From Mimachlamys varia (Eukaryota > Mollusca > Bivalvia > Pectinida > Pectinidae), in NCBI GenBank assembly GCA_947623455.1, contig OX392527.1, forward strand, positions 55,224,401 to 55,288,400: a DNA stretch of 64,000 bases, read 5' to 3'. Each line of letters begins with the position of its first letter. Positions within the stretch are counted from its first letter, which is position 1. The notes under the pieces were generated by a model. It searched no databases. It saw nothing but the letters and a program-made list of their open reading frames with translations, and was not told where the DNA came from. A program made the translations under genes and the position numbers. Shown here in pieces: positions 10,801 to 21,939 of this stretch.

Positions 10801-13043
10801 GGATCAGCCTCATATATATAAAATCTGATCGCCCTCCCCAAATGATGCTTCACATCAAATTTGGATGAAATCCATTCAAGTATTAAGGAGGAGTAGGAAT
10901 TTAAAACAAAAATTCAGCAAAGTTCCCCTTTTCGGGCCCCGCCCCTCTGGCCCCAGGGGTTCGATCAGCCTCATTTATATAAAATCTGATTGCCCTCCCC
11001 AAATGATGCTTCACATCAAATTTGGATGCAATCCATTCAAGCATTAAGGAGGAGTAGGATTTTAAAGTAAAAATTCAGCAAAGTCCCCTTTTGGAGGCCC
11101 CGCCCCTATGGCCCCAAGGGTTGGATCAGCCTCATTTATATAAAATCTGATCGCCCTCCCCAAATGATGCTTCACATCAAATTTGGATGCAATCCATTCA
11201 AGCATTAAGGAGGAGTAGGATTTTAAAGTAAAAATTCAGCAAAGTCCCCTTTTTGAGGCCCCGCCCCTATGGCCCCAGGGGTCCGATCAGCCTCATTTAT
11301 ATAAAATCTGATTGCCCTCCCCAAATGATGTTTCACACCAAATTTGGATGCAATCCATTCAAGTATTAAGGAGGAGTAGGAATTTAAAGCAAAAATTCAG
11401 CAAAGTTCCCCTTTTGGGGCCCTACCCCTCTGGCCCCAGGAGTCGGATCAGCCTCATATATATAAAATCTGATCGCCCTCCCCAAATGATGCTTCACACA
11501 AAATTTGGATGTAATCCATTCAAGTATTAAGGAGGAGTAGGAATTTAAAGCAAAAATTCAGCAAAGTTCCCCTTTTCCGGCCCCGCCCCTCTGGCCCCAG
11601 GGGTTCGATCAGCCTCATTTATATAAAATCTGATCGCCCTCCCCCAATGACGCTTCACACCAAATTTGGTGGTGATCCATTAAGAAATGAAGGAGGAGTA
11701 GCATTTTGAAATGAAAAGTTTACTGACGGCGCACGGCGCACGGCGGACGGCGGACGGCGGACGACGACGGACGAAGCACGATGACTATAGGTCATCCTGA
11801 CCCTTCGGGTCAGATGACCTAAAAATTCAGCAAAGTTCCCCTTTTCGGGCCCCGCCTGTCTGGCCCCAGGGGTTCGATCAGCCTCATTTATATAAAATCT
11901 GATCGCTCTCCCCAAATGATGCTTCACATCAAATTTGGATGCAATCCATTCAAGCATTAAGGAGGAGTAGGATTTTAAAGTAAAAATTCAGCAAAGTCCC
12001 CTTTTGGAGGCCCCACCCCTATGGCCCCAAGGGTCGGATCAGCCTCATTTATATAAAATCTGATCGCCCTCCCCAAATGATGCTTCACATCAAATTTGGA
12101 TGCAATCCATTCAAGCATTAAGGAGGAGTAGGATTTTAAAGTAAAAATTCAGCAAAGTCCCCTTTTTGAGGCCCCGCCCCTATGGCCCCAGGGGTCGGAT
12201 CAGCCTCATTTATATAAAATCTGATTGCCCTCCCCAAATGATGTTTCACACCAAATTTGGATGCAATCCATTCAAGTATTAAGGAGGAGTAGGAATTTAA
12301 AGCAAAAATTCAGCAAAGTTCCCCTTTTGGGGCCCCACCCCTCTGGCCCCAGGAGTCGGATCAGCCTCATATATATAAAATCTGATCGCCCTCCCCAAAT
12401 GATGCTTCACATCAAATTTGGATGTAATCCATTCAAGTATTAAGGAGGAGTAGGAATTTAAAGCAAAAATTCAGCAAAGTTCCCCTTTTCGGGCCCCGCC
12501 CCTATGGCCCCAGGGGTTCGATCAGCCTCATTTATATAAAATCTGATCGCCCTCCCCCAATGATGCTTCACATCAAATTTGGATGTAATCCATTCAAGTA
12601 TTAAGGAGGAGTAGGAATTTAAAGCAAAAATTCAGCAAAGTTCCCCTTTTCGGGCCCCGCCCCTATGGCCCCAGGGGTCGGATCAGCCTCATTTATATAA
12701 AATCTGATCGCCCTCCCCCAATGATGCTTCACACCAAATTTGGTGGTGATCCATTCAAGTATTAAGGAGGAGTAGGAATTTAAAGCAAAAATTCAGCAAA
12801 GTTCCCCTTTTCGGGCCCCGCCCCTATGGCCCCAGGGGTCGGATCAGCCTCATTTATATAAAATCTGATCGCCCTCCCCCAATGATGCTTCACACCGAAT
12901 TTGGTGGTGATCCATTAAGAAATGAAGGAGGAGTAGCATTTTGAAATGAAAAGTTTACTGACGGCGCACGGCGGACGGCGGACGACGACGGACGAAGCAC
13001 GATGACTATAGGTCATCCTGACCCTTCGGGTCAGATGACCTAA
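7808..13043 (+). mobile_element. Class B element B1: head, about 29 x 161-bp units, two tail modules
   Basis: The head ACAAGAGGCCCATGGGCCT has a perfect 14-bp palindrome at 7813-7826, then GGTCATCTGAC at 7831-7841. The body is a 161-bp tandem array (about 8160-12940; ATTCAGCAAAG recurs at 8175, 8336 and 8497, and so on). The tail has a GACGGCGCACGGCGGACGG tract and a hairpin at 13010-13041 (AGGTCATC-C-TGACCC TTC GGGTCA-GATGACCT), followed by AA so that the end reads CTAA. An identical tail module occurs inside the array at about 11721-11820. It is inserted in A1: compare the intact ATTTTTTACATAAAAAGGGG near 6370 with the two flanks. No target duplication is seen. Confidence 0.75.
8160..12940 (+). 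repeat. 161-bp tandem array forming the body of B1
   Basis: About 29 units carry the blocks ATTCAGCAAAGT, GGCCCCGCCCCTMTGGCCCC, GATCAGCCTCATTTATATAA, CTCCCCAAATGATG, TTTGGATGCAATCCATTCAAG and AAGGAGGAGTAGGA. Units fall into subtypes (for example CAAGGGTTGG versus CAGGAGTCGG). Because 161 is not a multiple of 3, the many 60-72 codon ORFs inside are frame accidents. A five-unit block (805 bp) starting at 10060 is repeated nearly exactly from 10865. Confidence 0.9.
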
Positions 13044-13771
13044 TAAAAAGGGGAACAACTTTCTAAAAAAGGGTCTAAAATCAAATTTACTTAAGGGGGC
13101 ACATCTTCAAACTGTACTGTCTATTCCCACAAAATTTTTAAAAGATCTGTTGAAAACTGAGCAAATGCATAGCCGGACAAAATTGTGGTAATATTTTACA
13201 TAAAAAGGCTTAGGGGAATAACTTTCTGAAAAGGGTCGAAAATCAAATTTATTTGAGGGCACACATCTTCAAACTGTACTCTCTATTACCACAAAATTTT
13301 AAAAAGATCTGTTAAAAACTGAGCGAATGCATAGCTGGACAAACTTGTGGTCATTTTTTACATAAAAAGGGGGATAACTTTCTGTAAAAAGGTAGAAAAT
13401 CAAATTTATTTGAGGGGGCACATCTTCATACTGTACTGTCTATTCCCACAAAAGTTTAAAAAGATCCGCTAAAAATTGAGCGAATGCTACCACTAAAATA
13501 TGATTGTTTCACATTGCTTAGATCCAGAAAAGAAGCTGTTAATATGAATAAAGCCAAATGGACCCCCTTTTGGCCCAGCCCCACAGGCCCATGGGGAGTC
13601 AGCCCCATCATTTGTATAAATCTGAATCCCAGACACCTAGGGATGCTTCCTCCCAAATTTAATTACTTTCTGATCAGCTGTTAAGAAGAAGAAGTCGATA
13701 ATCAACTGTTGACGGACAGACGCCACAGTATGGCATAAGCACCCCTTGGTCCTAAAGACCAGGTGAGCTAA

Positions 13772-15970
13772 AAATGGCTAAACACTGATGTTTTTAAGAG
13801 ATCGATCTAACATCAAAATGGTAAAATTTTGGCCATTTGCAAAGGGCATAAAATAGACAGAAATATGCATATTCAAAATGGCAGCCAAATTGGTAATTTT
13901 TTTTAAATTAATGTAAAAAAAGTTCTACAAGCAACAAACACTTATATTTTTTACATAATTTTCAGATGCAAATATGCTATTAAAATTGATCATACTTTCT
14001 TCAATATAACATAAAATCTTTAAATGAGACAAAAACGAGACTTGAATGAGACTGAAACCACACAGGAGTACATCCTTAAACAGATTTGACCCCTGTGACC
14101 TTGAATATATGTCAAGGTCATTTCTTTACACAAACATTTTTGGGCTTCTTCCAAGGAATATTTCAGACAACTGTCACACTGCATTATAGGTCCCTGGTTA
14201 CCATGGCAACCAAAATTTTTTAATGTGATGTAGATTACGCACATCTACAATGTATAAGGATTATTGCCATCAAATTTCGCTGAAATCCTCTCAGTAGTTT
14301 AGGAGGATTAGCCGGTACATCGATGTGTCTACAGACGAACAACCTGATGCCAGTATACCCCCCTAATTTCGTTGCAGGGAGTACAATTAAGCACCAAGGG
14401 GGACCTACATATGAAATTTGAGAATCATCCATCCAGTACTTCTCAAGAAATAGCGATAACAATCATAACAAGATGGCCGCCTGTCGACCATATTATTTAT
14501 CGTTTTTGTCTGAAAATGGATAATGCACAACTAGGCACCAAGGGGAACTAGAACACTGATTCATCAGAAAGGGCCCCACAATATGTCTGATGCTCCAATG
14601 AATATTGGTATTTTAGAGTTATAGTACAGTGATGTTAAATTTGTAAGTGTTAGAAAACAATTATAAATTAAAACAAAAAGCTTCAGCAATAATTAAGAAA
14701 AGTTTTTGTATGCTTTTAATCATGTCAAAGTATTTTGTTTCCATTAGCGTTTAACTGTGTGGAATTGTCACATTCTTTTATCTAAGGAAAAAGAAAAAAT
14801 CTGAAAAAAAAATATCAAGACACAATGAACTGAATATTGTCTAATGATTCATAGTAAATATTCTATCTTACCTATCACATAAGATCTACAAATATTTGTT
14901 TATGGTCGCTGTAGTATGTCCATAGTTGAATCACCTTGACCGTTGACCTTTGAACTTGTGACCTTGAACTATGAGTTTGATCATTGTCAGTTAACTCTTG
15001 GTTTATTTGTTCACTACTTTGCATAATCGATTAGTGAACAGTTAAAATCCAATATGGCCGCCTAACAGCCATTTTGAATCCGATTTGCATGAAATACTAC
15101 ACATGTGATCTAGGATGAATGAGGAATCATCAGTTCCAACTTGATACAAATCCTTCATCTCCTGCAAACATTTTTGTGCAGAAGAAACAGCAAAGATTCA
15201 GTATTTTCATGTTAATGTTAAAATCCAATATGGCCGCCTAACAGCCATTTTGAATCCGATTTGCATGAAATACTACATATGTAATCTAGGATGCATGAGG
15301 AATCATCAGTTCCAACTTGATACAAATCCTTCATCTCCTGCAAACATTTTTGTGCAGAAGACAAAAAACGGACAGACGGACGGACGACCTGATTACTATA
15401 GGGCACCCGCATCTCTCAATGCGGGGCTCAATGAACAAATGAAATTTGAGAATGATCCATCAAGTACTTCTTAAGAAATAGTGATAAGATTTGTTTAAGG
15501 ATGGAAAACGGACGGATGGATGATGGATGATGCATAACAGACCACGGACGACGGATGCAGATAAACATAATTATCAATTTCAGCTGTACTCTGTTACTGT
15601 AAAAGTTGTCTCCCTTATTTACAGTAATTAGGGAGATTACCGCTAGGTGTCTCAAACTCTGTTTATCCGGTTTTTAACTAATCGCTATGCATGGGGTTAC
15701 TAACGCCTCCATCAAAAATATGATCTTGAATACCTTGTTTTTTTCATTTACTCAAAAAACTTGTCTTGAATACCTTGTTTTTTTTGTTTACTCAAAAACT
15801 TGGTCTTCACCGTGTCAAAGCCAACATTATAGTTGAATACCTAAGTCACTTTCATACAAATGTTTGCTCATCCCTCAGAAATTATCCCCTCTGACAGGAT
15901 TTTTTCTGACAGGAAATTATTATTCAAATGAGAAACAAAAGAGCACATGATACAATTAGTTAAGACTTAC
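13772..15970. other. SMURF large intron, 5' part: repeat fragments, no gene
   Basis: About 14080-14180 contains one diverged body-2 unit (CCCCTGTGACCTTGAATATA). 14360-14560 holds a fragment of the class G unit (AAGGGGGACCTACATATGAAATTTGAG). 15040-15365 contains two copies of a roughly 177-bp unit (AATCCAATATGGCCGCCTAACAGCC...TTTGTGCAGAAG). It is followed by a GACGGACGGACGACC tract and a hairpin (CCCGCAT..ATGCGGG, about 15406-15425), another tail-like end. 15715-15800 has two copies of a TTGAATACCTTGTTTTTTT unit. Confidence 0.55.
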
Positions 15971-16054
15971 CTGGTAGGTCGCGCCCATTGGGTGCTACGG
16001 GTCAGGTGATTGACATAATGTACACGCCCACTTGCCGTGCGCCTCTCCTCCCAT
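15971..16054 (-). CDS. SMURF: SMURF-like E3 ubiquitin ligase, exon with first WW domain
   Basis: An 84-nt exon with acceptor TTTTGCAG before 16054 and a strong donor gtaagt below 15971. The translation is 'WEERRTASGRVHYVNHLTRS' followed by 'TQWARPT', a complete WW core with both signature tryptophans. SMURF2 has the same 'WEERRTASGR' start. It ends with AG, completed by G of the 2335-2561 exon to give Arg-Pro-Ala-Ser, so phase and homology agree across the 13.4-kb intron. Residues before the first Trp and the C2 membrane-binding domain must be in upstream exons, which I could not find at higher coordinates. Confidence 0.93.
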
Positions 16055-16513
16055 CTGCAAAATACAAACAATGTGAAACTGAGCAATATTCCAAACCCCT
16101 ATTAATTAATGATCCTAGTTGTAAAGTTACGACAACCCACTATCCTCACAACAGACTCTCCGTGGTGTTATTATAACCATTATTATCATCTTTAATGCTG
16201 TTGTATGTATATATGTGAGACTTACACATGCATTTCCGAGGAATCTAAGCGCTGATAAATAGTCAAATTGTATTGTTAATTGTTAGTGTATTTAAATTAC
16301 TGCAAATATAAACCTGTCAGCTGGGGCCGTTTAGATATGAAATAGATTTATCATAGTTATGTAAATGAGTGTATGGGAAAGTCCGGGTCAGAGCTCAAAA
16401 ACTATGTAAAATTGTCCAAAATTGACCAAATATTTACATAATTTATACGGAAGGTTACAATAGCAACCATAACAAAAACAACAAGTGCTTATTGTAATGG
16501 GGTACCATTACAG

Positions 16514-17385
16514 ATGTCCCCCAAACTACCCCTTTGGTCGGAACTGATGAGCCCAATGAACTCACAATGGAAATATAGCTGACACCCCATATATCAGCGG
16601 TCATGTTGACGAATTAGGAAACGGAGGTTACGACAATGTCCGTGGTGTCCTACTACAGTTATATATAAAATTTCATTGAAATCGGACAATATATAAATTT
16701 CGACCAATCAGAAGCCAGGAAATAGCGGCCATGTTGACGAATCACGAAACGGAGGTTACGACAATGTCCGTGGTGTCCTACTACAGTTATATATAAAATT
16801 TCATTGAAATCGGACAATATATAAATTTCGACCAATCAGAAGCCAGGAAATAGCGGCCATGTTGACGAATCACGAAACGGAGGTTACGACAATGTTGTTG
16901 GTGTAATACTACACAAATATATTAAATATCATTGAAATCGGACAATATATAAATTTCGACCAATCAGAAGCCAGGAAATAGCGGCCATGTTGACGAATCA
17001 TGAAACGGATGTGACGACAATGTTGTTGGTGTAATACTACACATATATATTAAATTTCATTGAAATCGGACAATATATAAATTTCGACCAATCAGAGGCC
17101 TCCATTTTCGTTTCGGTGGCAACCAAACTTTACGAAAATGTTACCATGTTATTCAGCATCCCTTAAAACACCCATGTACCAATTTTTACTGAAATCGGAG
17201 ACTGAATTTTGAAAACCGGAAATTAGCTCTGGCGGCCATCTTGGACTTCCGGTCGCAAAAAAACAACCCGTTTTCACACACCCCGCCCCTAATGAGTATG
17301 TGTGTGAAGTTTCGTGAAGATCCGTCCAGTAGTTTTTGAGAAAACGGTCGGAAACCTCCGCGGCGGAAGAAAGTGGAAGAAACAA

Positions 17386-17451
<66 letters not shown>

Positions 17452-17500
17452 GAAACCGAGCAAAAACAATATGTCCCCCCACTTCGTTTGGGGGACATAA
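16514..17500 (+). mobile_element. Class C element: head, 4 x ~127-bp tandem units, (TAA)n, terminal hairpin
   Basis: The head ATGTCCCCCAAAC at 16514-16526 is exactly complementary to the 3' arm GTTTGGGGGACAT of the tail hairpin at 17471-17498. Between them are four units of about 127 bp (about 16597-17097: CATGTTGACGAAT, GGAGGTTACGACAATGT, TTTCATTGAAATCGGACAAT, CGACCAATCAGA). A unique CTTCCGGTCGC segment follows, then a (TAA/AAT)n microsatellite at about 17388-17452. No ORF of note. Same plan as classes A, B and D with unrelated sequence. Confidence 0.72.
17388..17452. repeat. (AAT)n microsatellite within class C element
   Basis: An almost pure AAT/TAA run with two G interruptions. It produces three overlapping minus-strand ORFs of poly-Leu, poly-Ile or poly-Tyr, which are artefacts. 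Confidence 0.95.
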
Positions 17501-17504
17501 CAAA

Positions 17505-18660
17505 TAATTATTATTATAATTGCATGAGGGATTTAGTCTATATTTGAAATAAAATGATTTGAGAGTTCAATAATGAAATTCAAAATTTGATGGATTTGGG
17601 GATCAAAAACAGGCAAAACCATACATAGTCCTTTGTTTGTTGTTAACATGACCAGAACTGTATATGAAGTATTGGAAATATCACAAATATGTAATGGGGA
17701 ACAGGTGCTCAATGACACGGTACTAGTAGTTATAGTACATATAAAATCTGTGTCAGACATCCACTACAAAACTAGTACGTACAATCCTACAAAACCTATA
17801 CCCAAACAAGATTAGGCTCGGTGTGGAAACGGATTAATTAAAGCTTTTTTTAAAAACTTGTTTCGGAATCCTATTCCTTCATATTCCCAGTTTATAATGT
17901 ACAGTTGAAATGAAATAAAGTTTATATTAAGATTAGGCTCCTCCAGCTTTAAAGAGTCATTTACTCTAACATAATAATAAACTTATTTTCTTTCACTTTA
18001 TTCCAGTTTCAAAGTTCTATTGTTTTTGTTTCACTGTTGTTCGGTTTTATATAAAGCATTGTTATCTTTACATTTTTCAAGCTATAATAACTTTTTTCTT
18101 TAGGAACCATTTTCTTTTAAATATTTTCATGTTTCTTGTCTTCAATATTTTTAAACCTTATTTTAAGACTTGCACAATTTTCAGAAGAAAATTTAGTTAA
18201 ATTAGCACCCAAAGCCGATCAAACCGAGCCAAGTAATAAAGTCTTTGTATACACAACTGTAAACAATATTACAGTGATCATGTTCCCTCAGCCTCTGCAG
18301 CTGTCACAAAGCACAAGGCCAGGGAAGTAATGTATCTTCTCCCATCAAATATTCAATCAGCACTGTAATGCTACATAAAGTATACAGTTTGTTTCCATTG
18401 TTTTAACATCCTATTCACAGGAATGGTCATGTTTTAATCCTGCCAATTCCAAGGTTGGAATAGTTCATTAGGAAACATCAGGGGTGAATAATAATAATAA
18501 TAATAATTTGAGGTTCTTATATACTGTATAGTTGTTTAATTTCGCGGGGAGCAAATTTCGCGTTTTTCTGTTCAGGACTATTTCATTGCGAGAAAATTTC
18601 GCGCATTTTCAATTTCATACAAAAAATTGACATGTAGTTGACAAACTTGCAAACGATAAG
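17505..18660. other. No gene recognised
   Basis: AT-rich sequence. A short (AAT)n run lies at 18488-18508. About 18525-18620 has TACTGTATAG and TTTCGCGGGG segments with partial inverted symmetry, like a decayed mariner-type MITE. The two small plus-strand ORFs (17633-17815, 18136-18330) have no recognisable domain. Confidence 0.45.
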
Positions 18661-18661
18661 G

Positions 18662-18838
18662 CCATGCTACCCATCATTTGTATAAATTTGAATCCCAGCC
18701 ACTTAGGGACCCTTCCACTTAAATATGATTAAATTCCAGTGGTTAAGAAGAAGTTGATTGTTGACGGACAGACGGATGGACGGACAGACGCCATGGTATG
18801 GCATAAGCTCATCCTGGTCCTTTGGACCAGGTGAGCTA
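18662..18838 (+). mobile_element. Class A element A2, 5'-truncated (last unit plus tail)
   Basis: Contains one CATCATTTGTATAAATTTGA unit, then GACGGACAGACG and GCCATGGTATGGCATAAGCTC, then the hairpin AGCTCATCCTGGTCC TTT GGACCAGGTGAGCT at 18806-18836. The next element's head begins two to four bases later. Confidence 0.7.
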
Positions 18839-18839
18839 A

Positions 18840-19915
18840 ACAAGAGGCCCAATGGGCCTGCATCGCTCACCTGGTATCAATCTCTGACTTTAGAACAACA
18901 TGTTCAGATTTAATCATATTCTACCCCTGTGACCTTGTAAGACAACATCATTTTCATTTTGTTTGGTTTCATCCCAGGACGCTACCAGCCAAATATCATG
19001 TCTCTAGGCCTTTGGGTTTATCAGGAGAAGTTGCTCAAGCTTTTAACAGATTTAAACCCTGTGACTTTTAATATGGGTCAAGGTCGTTTTCCTTTGTAAA
19101 CTTTTGTCAAGCTTCATCTAAGGAACCTTTCAGCCAAATATCATGCTTCTAGGGCTTTTGGTACTTCAGAAGAAGCTGTTTGAAGGTTTTAACAGATTTG
19201 ACCACTGTGACCTTAATAAGACAACATCATTTTCATTTTCAAATTTTGTTTGGCTTCATCCCAGGACGCTTCAAGCCAAATATCATGTCTCTAGGAATTT
19301 GGGTTGATCAGAGGAAGTCGCTCAATTCTTTTAACCAATTTGACCACTGTGACCTTAAATATGGGTCAAGCTCATTTTCCTTCCCAAAGTTTGTCAAGCT
19401 TCATACAAGAAACCTTTCAGCCAAATATCATGCTTTTAGTACTTCAGAAGAAGTTGTTTGAATGTTTTAACAGATTTGACCCCTGTGACCTTGAATAGAG
19501 GTCAAGTCCCAGGAACCTGTCAGCGAAATATCATGCTTCTAGGGTTTTTGGTATTTCAGAAGAAGTTATTTGAAGGTTTTAACAGATTTGACCCCTGTGA
19601 CCTTGAATATAGGTCAAGGTCATTTCTTTTTGCAAACTTTGACAGGCTTCATCAAAGGAACCTTTCAGCCAAATATCATTCTTCTAGGGCTTTTGGTACT
19701 TCAGAAGAAGCTGTTTGAATGTTTTAACAGATTTGACCCCTGTGACCTTGAATATAAGTCAAGTTCATTTCTTTTCGCAAACTTTGTTGGGCTTCATCCA
19801 AGGAACCTTTCAGCCAAATATCATGCTTCTTGGGCTTTTGGTATTTCAAAGGAAGTTATTTGAAGGTTTTAACAGATTTGACCCCTGTGACCTTGAATAT
19901 AAGTCAAAGTCATTT
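18840..19915 (+). mobile_element. Class A element A3: head plus about 6 body-2 tandem units, no tail
   Basis: The head ACAAGAGGCCCAATGGGCCT carries an inverted repeat; CGCTCACCTGG follows. Units of about 145 bp run from 18940 to 19915 with GATTTGACCCCTGTGACCTT, GAATATAGGTCAAGGTCATT, CCAAGGAACCTTTCAGCCAA and ATATCATGCTTCTAGG. The array stops abruptly near 19915 without GACGGACGG or a hairpin, so it is 3'-truncated. The ORFs inside come from repeat translation. Confidence 0.7.
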
Positions 19916-19919
19916 TTAG

Positions 19920-21412
19920 CGCTAAAACTACGAGTAGTTTTTGCGTCTATTGCTGCCACTATTCTGTGACCTTTGACCCATGTCATTTTTTCCCCTCCCG
20001 CTCTGGAAAAGCTTGAATTGCTACATATCGTATGATATCTGAACTATTTGAAAGCCTAAACCTAACAGGAAATGATGTTCCCATGGTATTGTTAATAATT
20101 ATGATGACTTTAATTATCTATATGCGATTTGTAACAAAGAAATCAGTTTTTCACTCCCATGGCTCATTTAGACATCACGTCGCTGCTCATGGCCTGACCT
20201 CTCGTGTATACATTCGTGCTATATATACCTCTCTGTGCTTTACACTCGTATACGGATCGTGGAATGAACTGGCATGGTGTACTTTGCTGTTAAACTTTGA
20301 TTATATAATCGCGCCATAGCCAAATACCCTGATTTTGATTTCAATGATATATTACCTTATACATGTGCATTAACCAAAATATTTGATCAATTTGTCGGTC
20401 AGAAATATTAATTCGTTACTAAAGTGAAAATCCGTCCTCTGGATATGATAACGTTAATTACGAGTTATTTCCCCTGATTGTCACTAACGTTGTGATATAT
20501 ATATTATATACTGAATGCACAAGCTTGATCGATTTTCTTACTTAATATTGTACTGAATATACAATTTTTAATGAGACATTATCAGAACCTGCATAATTAA
20601 TGGACATATGAATTGGCAAAACACTTGATTTATTGAAAATAACACTTATACTTTTCTGTGACGAGCAAAAGCTCGTGCTTTTATAATTAAGTCCTCTGTG
20701 CTTCACATATCACTATACACTGAAGGTTCACATTTTTGTTTTTATGAAACTTTAGCAGAACCTGTAAAGTGTATATAGTAAGTTGACTCAATATAAGTTA
20801 TTTGGTAGAAATAACACTTATATTATTTCTCTGGTGTGCAAAAACCTTTATGGTGTAAATTACCGTTATTATGTGTGGCCATATATAGGTCACGACCAAC
20901 ATGCATGTAATTTTCCCTGCTTTGTATATATGAACTTGATAATTGATAATTAGGCCTAGAGCTGTAAGTGAATATATTTACATTCTGTGTTGCCTTTGCC
21001 TATATATCATTACTAAACCAAATTGTTATATATGACACTATATACTACAATTTGCAATCCACATCACATGACGTTATTTCTGACGCTATGTTGGACTATG
21101 TTATATCAGAGCTTTGCACTCTGCCTCAGATAGCATGTATGATGGCTTTTAATCAATCGTTCAGATGACACTGATATAAATCAGGTTATTGTGACGTCAT
21201 TTCTGACGCCATGTTGGACTACGTTACGTCAACGCTTTGCACTCCGCCTCAGATAACATGAATAATGGTTTTGAGTCAATAGCTCAGATGATATTGATTT
21301 AAATCAGACTCTTCCAGTTAAGAAACACACATGGGAAAATGGCGAACGTTTACCGACTTTATCCCAAAGATATAGACACAGGCAAATTTAAAAATTACTG
21401 GAAATGTAAATA
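19920..21412. other. No gene recognised; two local duplications
   Basis: 20570-20860 contains two diverged copies of a roughly 190-bp unit (CAGAACCTG...AATAACACTTATA). 21068-21310 is a tandem duplication of about 122 bp (GACGTYATTTCTGACGCYATGTTGGACTA in both, split across copies). The plus-strand ORF 20032-20319 (95 aa, two hydrophobic stretches) matches no family I know and sits in otherwise non-coding DNA. Confidence 0.45.
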
Positions 21413-21575
21413 TAAGCATTGAACTGTTACCAGATGTAGTATACAGTCGATATGAATACAATTTGGGTGACAGATAAATAATCATGTCGCCCTAACGGGC
21501 GACATTCTATTTATCTGTCACCCAAATTGTATTCATATGGACTGTATACTACATCTGGTAACAGTTCAATGCTTA
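21413..21575. repeat. 163-bp near-perfect palindrome (foldback)
   Basis: The arms TAAGCATTGAACTGTTACCA... and ...TGGTAACAGTTCAATGCTTA match over about 70 bp with one mismatch. A small bubble follows and then a central TGTCGCCC TAAC GGGCGACA hairpin. No clear target duplication. A transcript would fold into one long hairpin. Confidence 0.9.
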
Positions 21576-21939
21576 AATGGCATGTTTGCATACCATTACT
21601 TTTCTCCAGCTTGGTAAAGATATCTTAATAGGCCGTCGTTCTTTTGGAACAACAATTTGACTGTTTGCTGTGATATTTTATGACAAATTGGATAGTTCGA
21701 ACTGTCATTTGTAACGAGAGATATGTTTACGAATCCTTTTATTTTTTATCTCATATCCATTGTGCTAACTACCAGCAGCGTATATTTCAATGATTCATTC
21801 CCCTTCCTACGAACGATATAATGTTAACCTGAAGTTGTTTTTATTGTGTTAAAAACTTCTTCAGTCAGTTTCTCAAATTGCACATGCACATTGTGCTTAG
21901 TTATGCCTGTTTGATATCATACTGATCAGTAAAAACAAA

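Larger units (their letters stand above)
5735..13770 (+). mobile_element. Class A element A1 (outer), interrupted by two nested insertions
   Basis: The body starts with GTGGGGATCTCAA-type sequence and the GGCCCC-rich unit also seen at 56.5-57.4 kb. It continues with a roughly 150-160 bp unit beginning GGGGGCACATCTTCATACTG (near 6090, 6240, 7705, 13097, 13255, 13415). It ends at the tail: GACGGACAGACGCC, GTATGGCATAAGC, then a degenerate hairpin ending GACCAGGTGAGCTAAA at 13738-13771. No class A head was found on the left side, so it is either 5'-truncated or diverged. The body is split by 6425-7698 and by B1 (7808-13043); rejoining the flanks restores the unit sequence. Confidence 0.65.

Noticed and set aside
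8289..12443. Series of 60-72 aa ORFs (MPSPNDVSHQIW...-type)
   Set aside because: Each spans a fragment of the 161-bp repeat and ends at a stop in the next unit; the period is not a multiple of 3.
8160..12940. CRISPR-like regular repeats
   Set aside because: 161-bp contiguous units with no spacers, in a eukaryotic intron.
17149..17503. Poly-Leu/Ile/Tyr ORFs on the minus strand
   Set aside because: Produced by the (AAT)n microsatellite.
20032..20319. 95-aa ORF with two hydrophobic stretches
   Set aside because: No recognisable family, no splice context, surrounded by stop-rich repeat DNA.
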